A stretch of 64,000 nt of DNA, taken from Acanthochlamys bracteata (Eukaryota; Streptophyta; Magnoliopsida; Pandanales; Velloziaceae). Positions within the stretch are counted from its first letter, which is position 1. The number at the start of each line of letters is the position of its first letter. Shown piece after piece: positions 36,033-48,928 of this stretch. Made by a program: the position numbers and the translations under genes. The notes beneath the pieces were generated by a model. The model was not told where the DNA came from. It ran no database searches and saw only the letters and a list, made by a program, of their open reading frames with translations. The stretch lies in NCBI GenBank assembly GCA_019914995.1, contig CM034129.1, forward strand, positions 10,471,725 through 10,535,724, in the 5' to 3' direction.

Positions 36033-38252
36033 CTACTGGATCTGCACAAAAGGTGGTGCATCATCCCTTGGCCCAGCTAGAGATCGATACATGTACAACA
36101 ACTCCACATTTTCACTATCCCTGTCCTCATTATTGTTTCTGACCACTTCGACCACCATGTGAGGCAATCTCTGAGCCACCTCCTTGCAGCCTCTTACAGT
36201 TAGCTTGCACCCAGACATCCAGATAAACCTCATATTGTAGTAATGATGGATACCAGAAAGAAGGGCTGCGTCCCCAAAAGGGGCGTCCCTGATCTCCAGT
36301 TTCTGCAGTTTGGGGCAACCCTCAAGCAAATATCTAAGGCCCAAGTCGCTATCTCCTGCAAAGGCCACTGAGAGGGTCTTTATCAGCTTCCCATATCTCC
36401 CTATGTATGCAAATGCCTTGTCAGTAAGGAGGCCAGAAACGGCAAGCCTAGTGAGCTTCTTGCAGTTCATCACAATTGCGCCAAACCCCTCATCCATGGG
36501 TTCCCCAGTGTCATGGTCCGGAAGGTGTTGAGCCATGATGCAAAGCCGGAATACAACAAGGTCCAGACAGCTTCTGGAGATTGCAATGACAGCAGCATTG
36601 GTCATGTGCGAGCAGAAATAGAGGATAGAACTAAGTTTTCGGCATCCCTCTGCAATTGCTAGAAGGCCGACATGTGAGACAGACACTTCTTCCTCTGGTA
36701 GTAGAGCAGATACTCTAAGGTCGTGGAGATCCTTGCAAGTTTCTGCAACTGCCTGAAGTCCATCGTCATGAATGGAGTCCATAACCTGCAATACGCAAAC
36801 ACAACGAAGAACCATTACAACACACCACCATGTAGGATGTGTGTAATGATATGCAGCCATTTTCTGATTACTTACCCCCAATTTCTGAATGTTATGGCAG
36901 TGAGAAATTACAGGCTTGAAAAGCTCAGCACTGATGTTGGAGGGTCTTAACTCCAGTGAAGTGATGTTGGCGCAGACAGGATAAATTGAAGGTAAATGCT
37001 GAGGTGATGGATTGCAGAAGCCCGCAAGACAAAGTAATGATTTGGAAGAAGCAAATAATGGATCTAGATCTACTTCTTCATCCGCCTGGCTCTGCACAGC
37101 AAATGAGCCAGTGCCCAGATGAGTGAGCTGTGGTGCGCGCGCCATGAGCCTAGCGAGCTGCATGATTGACACAAACTCGTTTACTTGCAATTTTCGGAGC
37201 TTCGGTGACCGAGCGACAAGCGCCTCCAAAGCATTAAAGTTCACCTCACAATGCATGCAATCAAACCTAAGTGATTCAAGGCTGGTAGTTGTCTCAGGGA
37301 ACATTGAAATCCAGTCTACAACCTCATCTTGATCATCATCCTCCACTTCGTCCTCTATCAACTCCAGCATCCTCAATCTCCTGACATTGCTCCAAACAAT
37401 TAAAATCCACTTCCAACTCCAATGAAAAAGAAGATATACAACCAAAAAGAGAAATCCAACCTACCGACTGATACAATTACATAATCTGAGATAGGAAAAA
37501 ATACCAATTTGACCAAAACTTTTGATTCCTCAAGTAAGATCCCATATAAAAGGAAGGTAATAAACAGAATCCGCTAAATGTTCAAATTCGAACAATTTCT
37601 CCCACAAAAAAAAAGAAAAAAGATTTGACCTTTTTCTTCATAACCAGTGCTTTCATCAACTCAAAATACGATACTGATAATCATCAAATTCGACACATGA
37701 GATCGAGAAAACCAATATCAATATGCTACCAACGGAAATTTGTTAATTTACTAACCTGCAGTTGTGTGCAACTGCAGCAAGTCCAGGCGTGCCAAACCCA
37801 TCACAGGAAACAAGAACCAAATCACGAAAATTCGTTAAAGAACAAGAGATCAGATTCAAATCCTCATCACTGATAACGATTCTCTTGAGATACAATCTCT
37901 CCAACCACGGATAAGCTCGAACAACAACAGCGCACCACGGCGCGAACCACGCTCCCCATTGATACGGCAACATTCCGAAATCAGAAAACCTAGGCTTTCC
38001 TTTGAGAACAATCGAACGGACGGATTTGAATCGATCGACAACACGGTTGGGATTGACGGCGTAGATGTTTCCGATGAAGAGTTCGGAACGTGTGTATGCG
38101 TCGGCGGTGTACCATGATCGGCATACGAGTGATGCGTTGTTTCGATCACGGCGGTCGGGAAGAAATCGGATAACGTTGTCCAGCACGTTGTCTAGAACGT
38201 GGGCGGCGGTGGATTGCGACGGTCCGTTCATCCGCCGCTGCTCGTCGGACAT
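36033..38252 (-). CDS. AFB5: Auxin receptor F-box protein, AFB4/AFB5 clade
   Basis: 584 residues in three exons on the minus strand: 38252-37756, 37380-36876, 36785-36033, in frame. The N-terminal F-box ([20 protein letters not shown] ... SLVCRSWY) docks on SKP1 of an SCF E3 ligase; the rest is a TIR1-type leucine-rich-repeat solenoid that binds auxin and Aux/IAA degrons. KGKPRF has Arg where TIR1 has His78, the AFB4/5 state. FRLCI (TIR1 Arg403) and LAVSGLLTD (Ser438) are kept. The tail [20 protein letters not shown] closely follows the AFB4/5 ending. Family members bind picolinate auxins as well as IAA. Oddities: the usual R-(V/I)-F-P loop reads [10 protein letters not shown], and the N-terminal extension is shorter than in Arabidopsis AFB5. 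Identity with AFB4 versus AFB5 cannot be separated here. Confidence 0.94.
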
Positions 38253-40100
38253 CTCCTTCTTCCTCCGTCGTCGACGGTGGAGATCGTTCTTCTTCTTTAC
38301 CTCTTCTTCAAAGTCTTTGAACTGCTGCTGCTGTTGTGTTGCTGCTCTGTGTACTAAATAACTGAAATCGGAAGGGGTCGAGTGAAAGTTATGTAAAAGA
38401 AAAAGAGCGTGTTTTTTTCTTCCGAAAGCGATGTTTTTTAAACTACAAAATTATTTTCAAATTAGTGATTAGTTTTTCTTTTATCGAATCGTAAAATTAG
38501 TGATTAGTTTGGATACCAAAACGAACCAAAAAATTCGAAGAAATCAAGCACTATCATTTCCATGAATGTGAATTTTTCTTGGTGAATTCATGAAAATTTT
38601 CTCGTACCAATGACTTATTACTAATATCTGAGTTTGACATTCTTACTTTTTAATATAAATATAAATGAGGATGAACAAACTATTGTGGATCATAGAGATG
38701 GCTATATGAATTAAGAGATCTAATTAGAATCAATCAATTAAAAAATTAAATTAAATTATCACAATATTCATTTTATATAGTTATTTAGATCAAATTTATC
38801 AAATTTAATCTATCTATTTAATATTAGCTCAAATTTAGATTAAGGTACTTAATAATTAAATTAATAACACGATCGACATAAAACTTAATTTAAACATAAT
38901 AAGTTAAAAATATTATGAACTATATCTTCAAGATAAAAAGCAAATATTAACTATTTACTAAGTAGAAAATTAATTAAAATAACATAATTAAGCAAATATA
39001 TATATAACCTAAACTAAAATTTAATACGATTGTTCTCAAAATTGCCTAACTTTAGTAATACGTACTAAGTGATTGTATGGATATATGGATTAATTTGGAG
39101 TCAATTCAAAATAGAGCCGAACTCATTTTATTTATCAAATTGATTTCAAGTTGACCTGAAACCAATATGAACTCTCAAACCAGATTATGAATCGGTTATG
39201 TATTAGATTTGCCGAAAGGGTTATATTTTGCTACTTGGAATAGGAGTGCCTTTTTGGCCAAGTCTTCTTCAAAAATATTTTTATAATTTTTTATGTTTTA
39301 TTTTTCAATAAATTTTTATAATATTATATAGAATTAATTTAATATTTAAAAAAATATAAAAAAATTATGTAGCAAACTTTTTTTATTATCTATTTTTATT
39401 TTCTTAAATTAAAATAATTATATTTTTTTATTAAAATAAAATAAAAATATTTTTAAATTTTTTAAAATCACTCCGAAATACTTAAGATTCATACGGCTCC
39501 TTCTTTTTATGCATAATACTGAGAGGGCTAATCCATATAATCAAAATATGACTATTATTATTATGATCTGAGAGGGGTTAGTATTTTTACTAGAAATCTC
39601 TAGCCATCCTTTCCGCTTCTCTAATAGACCGAGGGATAAGTAATTCGACTCATTCACAGACAGATTATGAATGTTTGGAATCCATATTACGCAAAGAGAC
39701 ATTGCTTTTGCTAATTCGAATTGCGTCTAAATACCGTATAGAAGCCCGACTAATGGAGAGCCCAACTAATTCGTATTGGGCCTTACACGGTTATTAATCA
39801 AGATAATAGTTTCTCTTTACACATTTTTTGTTCGTTGCATTGGGTGGACCTTACATGCTGCCCAGTCCACGCCCAAATACCCTATTCAGTAAAACTGTGT
39901 TAAACTCTCAGAAAACCAATGGGAAGCAAGTTGAATAATGTCAAAAACTTGGGGTGCAAGTTGGATTCTTCCCATGGAAAAATTTTCAACTACATTTGCA
40001 CTAACCCCCTCTCTAAACTTTATAATTAGTCATCACCCCTTATATTCATATTTATATAAATTGCTTTATCAAATTCGATCAACTGCAGCAAACATCAACG
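38253..40100. other. Spacer between divergent AFB and AspRS genes
   Basis: The first ~110 bases hold the AFB 5' UTR, a CT/CTG-rich stretch (38265-38345). The middle is AT-rich, with a MITE-like inverted-repeat segment at about 39247-39490. The last ~250 bases before 40101 are of mixed composition and form the probable AspRS promoter and leader. No coding ORF accepted. Confidence 0.5.
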
Positions 40101-43100
40101 ATGTCTGCAGCAGAGCAACCGCCGCCGCCACCGACGCCAGAGATGGAAGCCGAGAACAATACCGGGGAGTCAAAGTCTTTAAGCAAAAAGCAAGCTAAGA
40201 AAGAAGCCGCGAAAGCCGACAAGGAACGGCGCAGACAAGAAACCGCAGCCGCTCAAGCCGTCAGAGCTGATGAAGCCGATCCGCTTTCGCCGAACTACGG
40301 CGATATACCAGTAGGTAATCTTCAATCGAAAGAAATCAGCGGCCGTACGTGGACCCCGATTTCGGAATTGAACGCTGATCTGGCGGAGAAGAGTGTTTTG
40401 GTGCGAGGGTTTGCGCAAGCGGTAAGACCGGTGAGTAAAAAGATGGCTTTTTTAGTTGTGAGGAAGGGATCGAGCACGGTTCAGTGCGTGCTCACTGTTG
40501 CGGAAGGAATCGTTAGCACGCAGATGGTTAAGTACGCCACATCGCTCAGCCGTGAATCGATCGTTGATGTTGAAGGTCTGGTTTCGACTCCTAAAGAACC
40601 ACTCAAGGGAACCACGCAGCAGGTAATTGCTTAGAATCGGATACTAATTAGTTCATGTTTTTTGTCAAAATGCCTTTTACAGTTTGCATGTGTTTTGTTG
40701 CTGATATGACAATGCGATTGTAGTAGAACCCTTGGCTCTGTGGATTTTAATTTTTTAAAATATATTTATTTATTGTTGACTGTTTTTGTGAATAAACCAG
40801 TTTGCTTTGTATGCTTATATTGCATTCAATCGGGGCATATAATGTGTTTGTTGAATCAACTTTACGGATAGGATGCTCTTTTTAGATGCAGCAACCTAAT
40901 GACATTATAAATGCTGAGTTTTTGTTGTGTTTTTTTAATTACTGATATGTATTTGTGAATGAAACTGATTTTGCTTTGCATAGTTCTGGCATGTAAGGTG
41001 TAAGTTGTGGAGTTCACTTCACCTGCTCCCTGTGCGTTTTGTGGATGTGCTTATTCGTGGATAATCCTAGTTTCTTTAAGTTGGAATACTTTTATTCTGG
41101 TTTGTAAAAACAAATCGAAAGTAGCTTATTTTCACAACAATGGTTTATGTGGATGCTCATCATTGGTTGCTTAATTTGGAGACATGAGTATATGTACAGG
41201 CAACAGTTCTATAACATGCATTTACCTTACCGCAGGTTGAAATTCAAGTACGGAAACTCCATTGTGTTAATAGAGCTCAACCGAATCTACCTATAAATAT
41301 TGAGGATGCTGCACGAAGCGAAGCTGAAATTGAGAAAGCTGAACAGGTTAGTTACTTTTGTGATGAGTCCTTTTTTCTTCTGTACTATGTGGAAGGAGTG
41401 AAAGCAATTTAGGTTAATGTAGTGGGATCCTTAGCTGGTTGAAGCCATGGTATCCTGAGTTCTAAAGTCCTTTTCTTATGCTAACTGGATGATGCAGGCT
41501 GGAGAAAAGCTTGTCCGTGTGGGCCAAGACACACGTTTGAATAACAGGTACCTCGATTTGCGCACTCCAGCAAATCAAGCCATCTTCCGCATACAATGTC
41601 ATGTCGAGGATGTAAGTTTGTTTTGACTGATTGCCTTTGCCCTTTCAAAGCTTCTTGTTTGTGTGATCTGTTAGAAACAAACCGTTTTTATCATATCCTA
41701 TAGACTATAGTTTTACACTTGCTATATCTTATGCAAATAACCTGATTCTATGAGCATCAACGTGCAAACCTATGTTCTTATGACACAGTTTATTTCATGT
41801 GATGGTTATTGTTCATCTTTTATACTGTAGACATTTTAACATGATAATTTCTTTGTAAGTATTTTCTTTTCTCTGTCATGTTTTACTTCAGATGTTCCGT
41901 AGATTTTTGCTCTCTGAAGGATTTGTAGGGATCCATAGCCCTAAATTGCAAGCTGGTTCTAGTGAAGGAGGTGCTGCTGTATTTCATCTTAATTACAAGG
42001 GCCAACCTGCTTGCCTGGCACAGTCACCTCAGCTTTACAAGCAAATGGCAATATGCGGTGGATTTGGACGTGTATTTGAAGTTGGCCCAGTTTTTAGAGC
42101 TGAAGATTCTTACACACACAGGCATCTGTGTGAGTTTGTGGGGCTTGACGCTGAAATGGAGATCATGGAGCATTACTCTGAGGTGAAATGAACAATCTTT
42201 CAACTTTCCCCACTGATTTTGTGAAAACTAGACGAAAATTAATACGCTGTGTTATATGATGGAGTTTCTAGGTCATGGATGTTGTGGACCGTCTCTTTGT
42301 TGCTATATTTGACTACCTGAATGAGAATTGCAAGAAGGAACTTGAAGCTGTTAATAGGCAATATTCATTTGAACCTTTGAAGGTGAATAGTTCTTGCAAC
42401 TTTTTGCATAACTGAGCTGGTTTCCTCCTTTGTCTGACAAATGAGCCCTTGATTTTTTGTTCCCTCCTTATTTTTGTCTGTGTTTTTGTTTACTGTGTTG
42501 CCTTGCTCTATTGCAGTACTTGCGCAAGACCTTGCGACTTACCTTTGAGGAGGGAGTTCAGATGCTGAAGGTGCACATTCTCTTCACTGTAATATTTATT
42601 TAGTTTTGTCAGCCCACTTATTTTTGCTTTTAAAACATTTTCGTAGTAAATCTCCAACGTTGTTTTAATACTTGAACATTCACCTGTCGACAGAAATTTG
42701 ATACTGTATAAAATCACAAAATGTTGTGACTATGTCTTGCTTGAGATTTTGTGTTCTTCGAGAGTTTTAAACATATATTGATGTCTTCCACGGACAAGTG
42801 AATAAACTACGAACTCTTTAGCTTGATATTGTTTTAATAAGGTTGACAAATATTGTGACTAGTGAAGATGGTACGATGTACCCGAAAATAAAATTGCAGA
42901 TGCTGTATTGGTCAACAACCTTTTCTCGTGCTTGTTTCATGTATTGCCTTTGCTATGTATATGCTGTAGTGGACTGACTTGGAAACAGATCTTATTGTGC
43001 AAGTAAACTTCCACTTAAATTATAGGCTAGTTTTTGTTTATAGCAATATAGCAATGTAAATCGTTCTGCTTTCATAAGAGAGCTGAATACTTGCAGTACT

Positions 43101-44165
43101 TGACACTTACAGGAAGCTGGGTTAGAAGTTGATCCATTGGGAGACTTAAATACGGAGTCTGAGAGAAAATTGGGTCGTCTTGTTCTTGAAAAGTAGTTCC
43201 ATTCATGCTTCAATCTGTTTATTTATTTCTTTGTAGGTAGCTTAGAAATAAAAATTTCTTGATTGTCGAACAGGTATGGAACTGAGTTTTATATACTTCA
43301 TCGCTACCCACTTGCTGTAAGACCATTCTATACGATGCCATGCTATGATGATCCAGCATACAGCAATTCTTTCGATGTATTTATTCGAGGTGAGAAATAT
43401 GTCATCCTTGCTCTGTGAAATTGCTAGTATGCCTTCAATTTTGTTGCAGTTCACGTGCAATGTAGGTAGATACTAGAGATGTACTGTTAAAAGTTTACTA
43501 TTTACTCAATCCTGGCTATTGAGATAATATATATATATTCCTTCTTTAAGTTTTCAGTTCAGCAATTATAAAGTATTCCCTGCAAAGCTAGTTTGCCCCC
43601 ATTCAGATCGTCATAAAGTATCTAAGATACGATCATACGACTGCTCGGTTATCTCGTGTAATTGTAAACTAAGTTTGTATATCTGCTACAGCCACAAAGT
43701 ACAAAACTTATGTGCTCCTCCTAAATTGTAAGTTTTTCTTCAGGTGAGGAGATAATTTCAGGGGCTCAGAGAGTACACATCCCCAACTTTCTGTCTGAAC
43801 GTGCACAGGCATGCGGAATTGATGTGAAGACTATAGCAACATACATTGATTCATTCAGGCAAGTCATTTAACATCATTTATTTTCATATTTGCCGCCACA
43901 AACTTGCTATATATTTCCTTTGGAACTTTGCTACCTGCCTACCACCCTCGGGTTAGTTATATTTTGCTACCCCTTCACTATCATGCCTTCAGCTATTAAT
44001 TAACAACTTTTCTGTTGCCATTGATTTTAAATTTGCAGGTCTGGAGCTCCACCTCATGGTGGATTTGGAGTGGGTTTGGAGCGTGTTGTGATGCTCTTCT
44101 GCGCCCTTAACAACATCCGAAAGACATCACTCTTTCCTCGTGATCCACAGAGACTAACTCCATGA
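40101..44165 (+). CDS. Aspartyl-tRNA synthetase, cytosolic (class IIb)
   Basis: Charges tRNA-Asp with aspartate in the cytosol. 546 residues in 10 exons: 40101-40622, 41236-41346, 41498-41611, 41892-42182, 42272-42382, 42517-42570, 43113-43192, 43274-43389, 43744-43858, 44039-44165; frame is kept throughout. Residues ~20-60 are a Lys/Ala/Glu-rich helix typical of the eukaryotic N-terminal tRNA-binding extension. The OB-fold anticodon domain follows ([12 protein letters not shown] ... [19 protein letters not shown]). Catalytic signatures are [18 protein letters not shown], motif 2 [18 protein letters not shown], and motif 3 [14 protein letters not shown]. The last intron begins GCAAGT, a GC-AG intron. 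No transit peptide is seen. The Arabidopsis orthologue IBI1 also perceives the priming agent BABA; that role for this copy is inference. Confidence 0.96.
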
Positions 44166-47100
44166 GAAATTTTAGCATATTGTCACATGATATATGAAGA
44201 TATGAAGAGATGATCTATAAAGACAATAGCTGTCTTAGGTCTATTTACTCTGTCAATCTTCATGTTTGAAGATGAAAAATGTGTACTGTTTATTTATTTT
44301 TTTCTCCTTATCCAATCGAGCAAACTTATGTGCCATCATCATTTACAGAGCAAGTTTTTTGTCGGGAATGTTGTTGGTCTCAGGTTCAACCGGTATTCTT
44401 TTCAAAAAGGTATTTCTAAAAAGCGCTTTTGCAGAATCTATGTACATTTGTTTTCTCAAATTTGCATTTCTTCTAAAAATATAAAGTGTTTTTCTTCTAT
44501 TCTAAGTCAGAATTTGCAAAATATTTATTAAATAGTGGATTGGAGAATTCTCGAATAGAAGTCTTACTGGTCTTCTTTTGTAACTGATCTTATTTTAGGC
44601 GATTAAGAGAAAACAAAACAGACTTGTTTGTTTTTTTAATTATCATCGCGCAGAAAAGTAGAAACCTTTCGATCCGAAAAATCAAACCGGCGGCGATGGA
44701 CTGTTTGGACTGAGATGAATGAGGATGAAAGAAGGTGAAAGTAAATCACTTCACCTCCGTTCACCTGTTTGGCAATCTTAAGATTAAAAAAGATTAATTG
44801 AAAAGTACTTTTTGCTTTTTTAGGGTACACTCTAATATGAAATGTAACGGAATTAAGATTAAATTTTAATATTTTTTCTCTACTATTCTTCTTTGTTTTT
44901 TTTAAAATTTAAATATTTAAAGAACTTTTAAAAATTAACACTGTTGCATTTTATTACAAGATCTTATAAGTTGTATATTTACTTTTTAATTAGTCTATTA
45001 TAAAATTATAATTTGTATATTTTAATATATGACCAATTTTTATATTAAATATTAATTTACTTTTCTGTTAAGTTATCTAATATTATTTAAAATTATATTG
45101 ATATAAAGAATTAATTTAAAATTTATTACTAAAGTTATTCAGAAGTATATTAATCAAAATTTATATTAATATAACTAAAAAGAAGGTATTTATATTCGTT
45201 TTGTCTTCTATCCAAATAGATTAAGTCTTTTGTTTTACTAATATATTCAAATACAGTAAAATAAAAGATTACTCTTCTCTCGCATTTATCTTTAATTTAT
45301 TTTCATTTTTACCTTCAGTTTAAAAATATTAAATATATTACAAAATATTAATTTAAAATTTATTACAAAGCTATTCAAAGATATATTTATAAAATTTATA
45401 TTAATATAAAATTAGATTAATATACTAAAAAAATGGTATTTGAGTTTTTATCAAAAGGTCATATTCATTACTTATTCATTTTGTCTTTTATTCAAATAGA
45501 TTAAGTCTTAGTCTTACTAATATATTTAAATATAGTAAGATAAAAAAACTATTATTCTCTCGCATTAATTTTTATTTTTTATCTTTATTTTATTTTATTT
45601 TCTAATATCATTCGCAAACGGTCCGTAATAGCTTGAGCTTTATATACATCACAGTGATCACACTCCATAAAACTTTTAAACATAAAAATTTTATTTTTAA
45701 ATTCACTTTAAAAAAAAGTAAAATACATAAATTAAATCACTTCAAATATTACTTTAACTCTTTTTTTATAATAAGTTCACTTTCGAGAACTCATTTTTTG
45801 CAAAAAAAAAAAATAGTTGTAAATCTGACACCTTTTGTTGCCTGGCGTTCACAGAAGCTGTGGCTTCAAATTTCCGAAACTGTTATCAATAGGTCCAATT
45901 TTGCAAATTATTAGAACTACTCTTTTCTGTGTAAAAGTGTTCATAAAATAAAACTTATTTAGAATAAAAAATGTTTATACATTTTTCAAAAAATAAATTT
46001 GATTTTTTTCTTTAAAACATTTTTGAAATTGATATAAAACTGTACGAAGAAATTTTTCTATATTTTATGAAACTTCAAAAATTCTATAAAATAGAATAAA
46101 TTTATTAAAATAATAAGTTTGAATTTTTTACTTTCAAAAAGTTTTAAAAAAATTATATATAAAAACTGTACGAAGAAATTTTTCTGTATTTTATACAAAT
46201 ATAAAATAGAACAATTTTTTTTAAATATAAAATAATTATTTAAAATTATAAGTATTCTACTGCAACGTCAATAGTCTATTTAGATTTTTACAAAGCATTG
46301 CTCGCTCCCTCTCTCTTGTCACTGTCTCAATCATTTCTTTTCAATATATTAAAAAAGATTTAATCCTATTTTGATTATTAATAATTTTGAAATAATATTT
46401 ATAAAAATTTAAATTTATTTTTTTCACGAATTGATTTCGAGAAAAATTCTTAAATTCGTCATATAGTATTAAAATAAAATTAGACTGAATCGATCTAAAA
46501 TATAATCTAAATATAAATTTAATATTTATATTATTTAGGGTTTTTATGATCTATTTTATTTTAGAATAAAATAGTTAGTTTTATTTCGGCGCATATAATT
46601 AATTTCATTATATTTTAAAATAAATAGTCTATTTTATTTTATTATAGATAGTCCGTTTTAGTCAAATTCATTACATGATAAAATAGTTTGTTTTATCTAA
46701 ATTTATTATAGGATGAATAACCCGCATCTGTTCAATTAAAAAAAAATACTTTACTAGAGAGCAAATATTAAAAAAAGTTTAATTTTATATTATTATCAAT
46801 AATTTTAAAATAATATTAATAAAAATTTGGATCTATTTCTTTCATTATAAATTGATTATGAGAATAATCTTAATTTCTTCTCACAATCCGTCGAATCTAT
46901 CAAATTAATCTGGGAACGATTTTTGAAAACAACTTGTAACTTTTTCGGAATTTTGGTGAGACATGATCCCTGGATTTTAAACTTATGACGTCTAGCGATG
47001 TTGGCTAGTGGTAGCACGTTTAGGATTATTATGGGTACCCATTTTTTTAATTAAAAAATTTGTTTATAGCATTTTAAATAAAAACTTTAAAAACATAAAT

Positions 47101-47247
47101 AAGAAATATTTTTATTTTATTAATCTAAAAACGTTATCGTTTTCTTAAAAATTCTATTAATTCTTGTAATTAGAATCATATTTTCCATAAGTATATGATT
47201 CTAAAAGACCCTCAACTCCATTGCATGTTGTTTGAAGCCTTGAAGTT
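44166..47247. other. AT-rich spacer between convergent AspRS and PUP genes
   Basis: The first ~400 bases are the likely AspRS 3' UTR. From about 44750 to 45625 lies a repeat-containing block with a ~200-250 bp direct duplication. The rest to 47200 is very AT-rich with short inverted repeats. At about 46960-47030 a tRNA-related, SINE-like scrap is possible but too weak to call. No coding ORF accepted. Confidence 0.5.
45106..45602. repeat. Diverged direct duplication of a ~200-250 bp unit
   Basis: Unit 1 (about 45106-45310) and unit 2 (about 45341-45602) share ordered blocks: ATTAATTTAAAATTTATTAC, AAATTTATATTAATATAA, TTTTGTCTT(C/T)TATCCAAATAGATTAAGTCTT or a near copy, ACTAATATATT, and TCTCTCGCATT. 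Unit 2 carries extra sequence in its middle. The block may sit inside a larger inverted-repeat element, since ACCTGTTTGGCAAT near 44762 resembles the reverse complement ACCGTTTGCGAAT of the sequence near 45612. Confidence 0.55.
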
Positions 47248-48928
47248 TCAAGGAACATCAATTGTAGCAACTTCAATCTCCAGCATTGTATTTGGTTTCC
47301 TGGTTGCTGCTTGTTTCATTTCACCGTACAAGTAAGAAACAAACCCCCATAGGCATAACGCCAGTGAGAGACCTTTGTTGCCGTCGAACTTCTCCCGGAG
47401 GAAGACGGCCGATAGGATCTCCGCGAATGGGAGGAGGAGCGCAATGACGATTCCGGCAAGAAGAGAGGAGCCGCCGGAGATGAGACCAACTAAGCCGACT
47501 CCCATGAATTGCCAAAATATTGAGTCACATACGAGCACTATGTAGTATTTCATTTCTCCCAATCCGTATGCTCTTGCTTCTCTTGGAATTGCCTTCATAC
47601 AAGTGGAAAAGAAATTAAATGACATGAATAATTTTCAAAATTTTTGCGAAAACAAATTCAATTATTGATCAATATAAATATTAGCACAATTTGGTTAGTA
47701 GTATCGAAAGACTCTTTGTGGATTAAAAGAACGTTTAAAAATATTTATAAAATAAAATTTTTCTGAAATAAAAAATATTTTTATTTTTTTTAAAATAATA
47801 AAAATGTATAATAAAAAATTTTATTTCATAAAATTTTTTTATATTTTTTAAAATTTTAAATAAATTTATTATATATTTTAAAAATATATATTAAAAAATA
47901 TTTAAAAAAAATAAAAAAAATTAATAAATAGCTTTTCAAACGCACAAACAAACGGCGTCTAATTCTTCGTATTTCCAATCAGTTTACTGTTGATGTATGG
48001 CGTAGAAATTAAGAATATCGTAGAAATTAATGCTAGGGATTTGAATTTTGAAAGTTACGTTGCTAAAAATATTATTATAAAGAAAAAACAAAGAAGAAGA
48101 TGTTAACTAGTTATAGTAATTAGCTGCTTGTACCTGAAAATCTTTATCGGCGAACATTCCGATAAGGCAGAAAACGCTTCCGGCGACGCCCATGACAAGC
48201 TGCATCTCAATCACCATCTCATAAGTCGGCGTCTTCTCTCCGGCGCCGAACCGCTTATTCGCAAGCTCAACCAACGGCAATATTAGGCCTAGCATCACCG
48301 CCGCTGCAACAGTCAAAGCAAACCCTACGTAATACCTAGTTTCTGATTCCCCCTCAGGCCGGTCTCCTCCGCCATGCAAACCCAGCACTGCCGGCCCTGC
48401 CGTCAGCAACACGACAGCGTTGATAGAGTAGGCAGTGAATTTGTGCTTCACTAACAAGAGCGCGAAGACTGCCGTGAAGGCAAGTTGAGTTGCGACGAGA
48501 AGGGAAGAGGTAGACAGAGGAAGGCACGAAGAACCGAAGGCGTAGAGGTAGCTGCTTGCGCCCATGAGCACACCGACTACTACGCATGCCGTGGCCAGTG
48601 AAGAACTGATATTACATAGCGAATATCGCTGATCTGTTGTTCCGTTGTTTTTGCTGTCGGTACGGGTACGGCGACGACGATTGAGGTAGGAGAAGAAGAT
48701 AGGGATGAATAGCAGAGGGGAACCGCAGTTCTGAATGAAACCGGAGAGCCAGATACGTGTCCCACCGTGGATGAAATAAACACGGAGAAGGAGCGGGCCG
48801 CCTGCGCCGAGGATCATCATAATCATGTTAACAGAGATGAGAATTGTTCGACGGTGAGGATTTTCCGGTGCCGGAGTATTACAACTGGTTGTTGGGTTTT
48901 GTAGATTGTTTTCTTCTAGGGTAGCCAT
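47248..48928 (-). CDS. PUP: Probable purine permease (PUP family)
   Basis: 379 residues, two exons on the minus strand: 48928-48134 and 47592-47248, joined in frame as KDFQ|AIPREA, a PUP signature region. It is a polytopic plasma-membrane carrier of the drug/metabolite superfamily; relatives import adenine, cytokinins and other purine derivatives with protons. About ten hydrophobic segments are visible, starting at ILISVNMIMMILGAGGPLLLR. Family landmarks include GGTRIWLSGFIQNCGSPLL, SSLLVATQLAFTAVFALLLVK and LPFAEILSAVFLREKFDGNKGLSLALCLWGF. The start is the ATG at 48928 in an ACCATGG context (MATLEENN); the in-frame codon at 48940 is GTG and is not used. The N-terminal ~30 and C-terminal ~25 residues are hydrophilic and variable, as usual. 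Substrate cannot be told from sequence. Confidence 0.93.

Noticed and set aside
46960..47030. tRNA/SINE-like scrap (TAGTGGTAGCACG and an inverted TTTAAAATCCAGGGATC)
   Set aside because: A-box-like and B-box-like strings are on opposite strands and no fold is possible.
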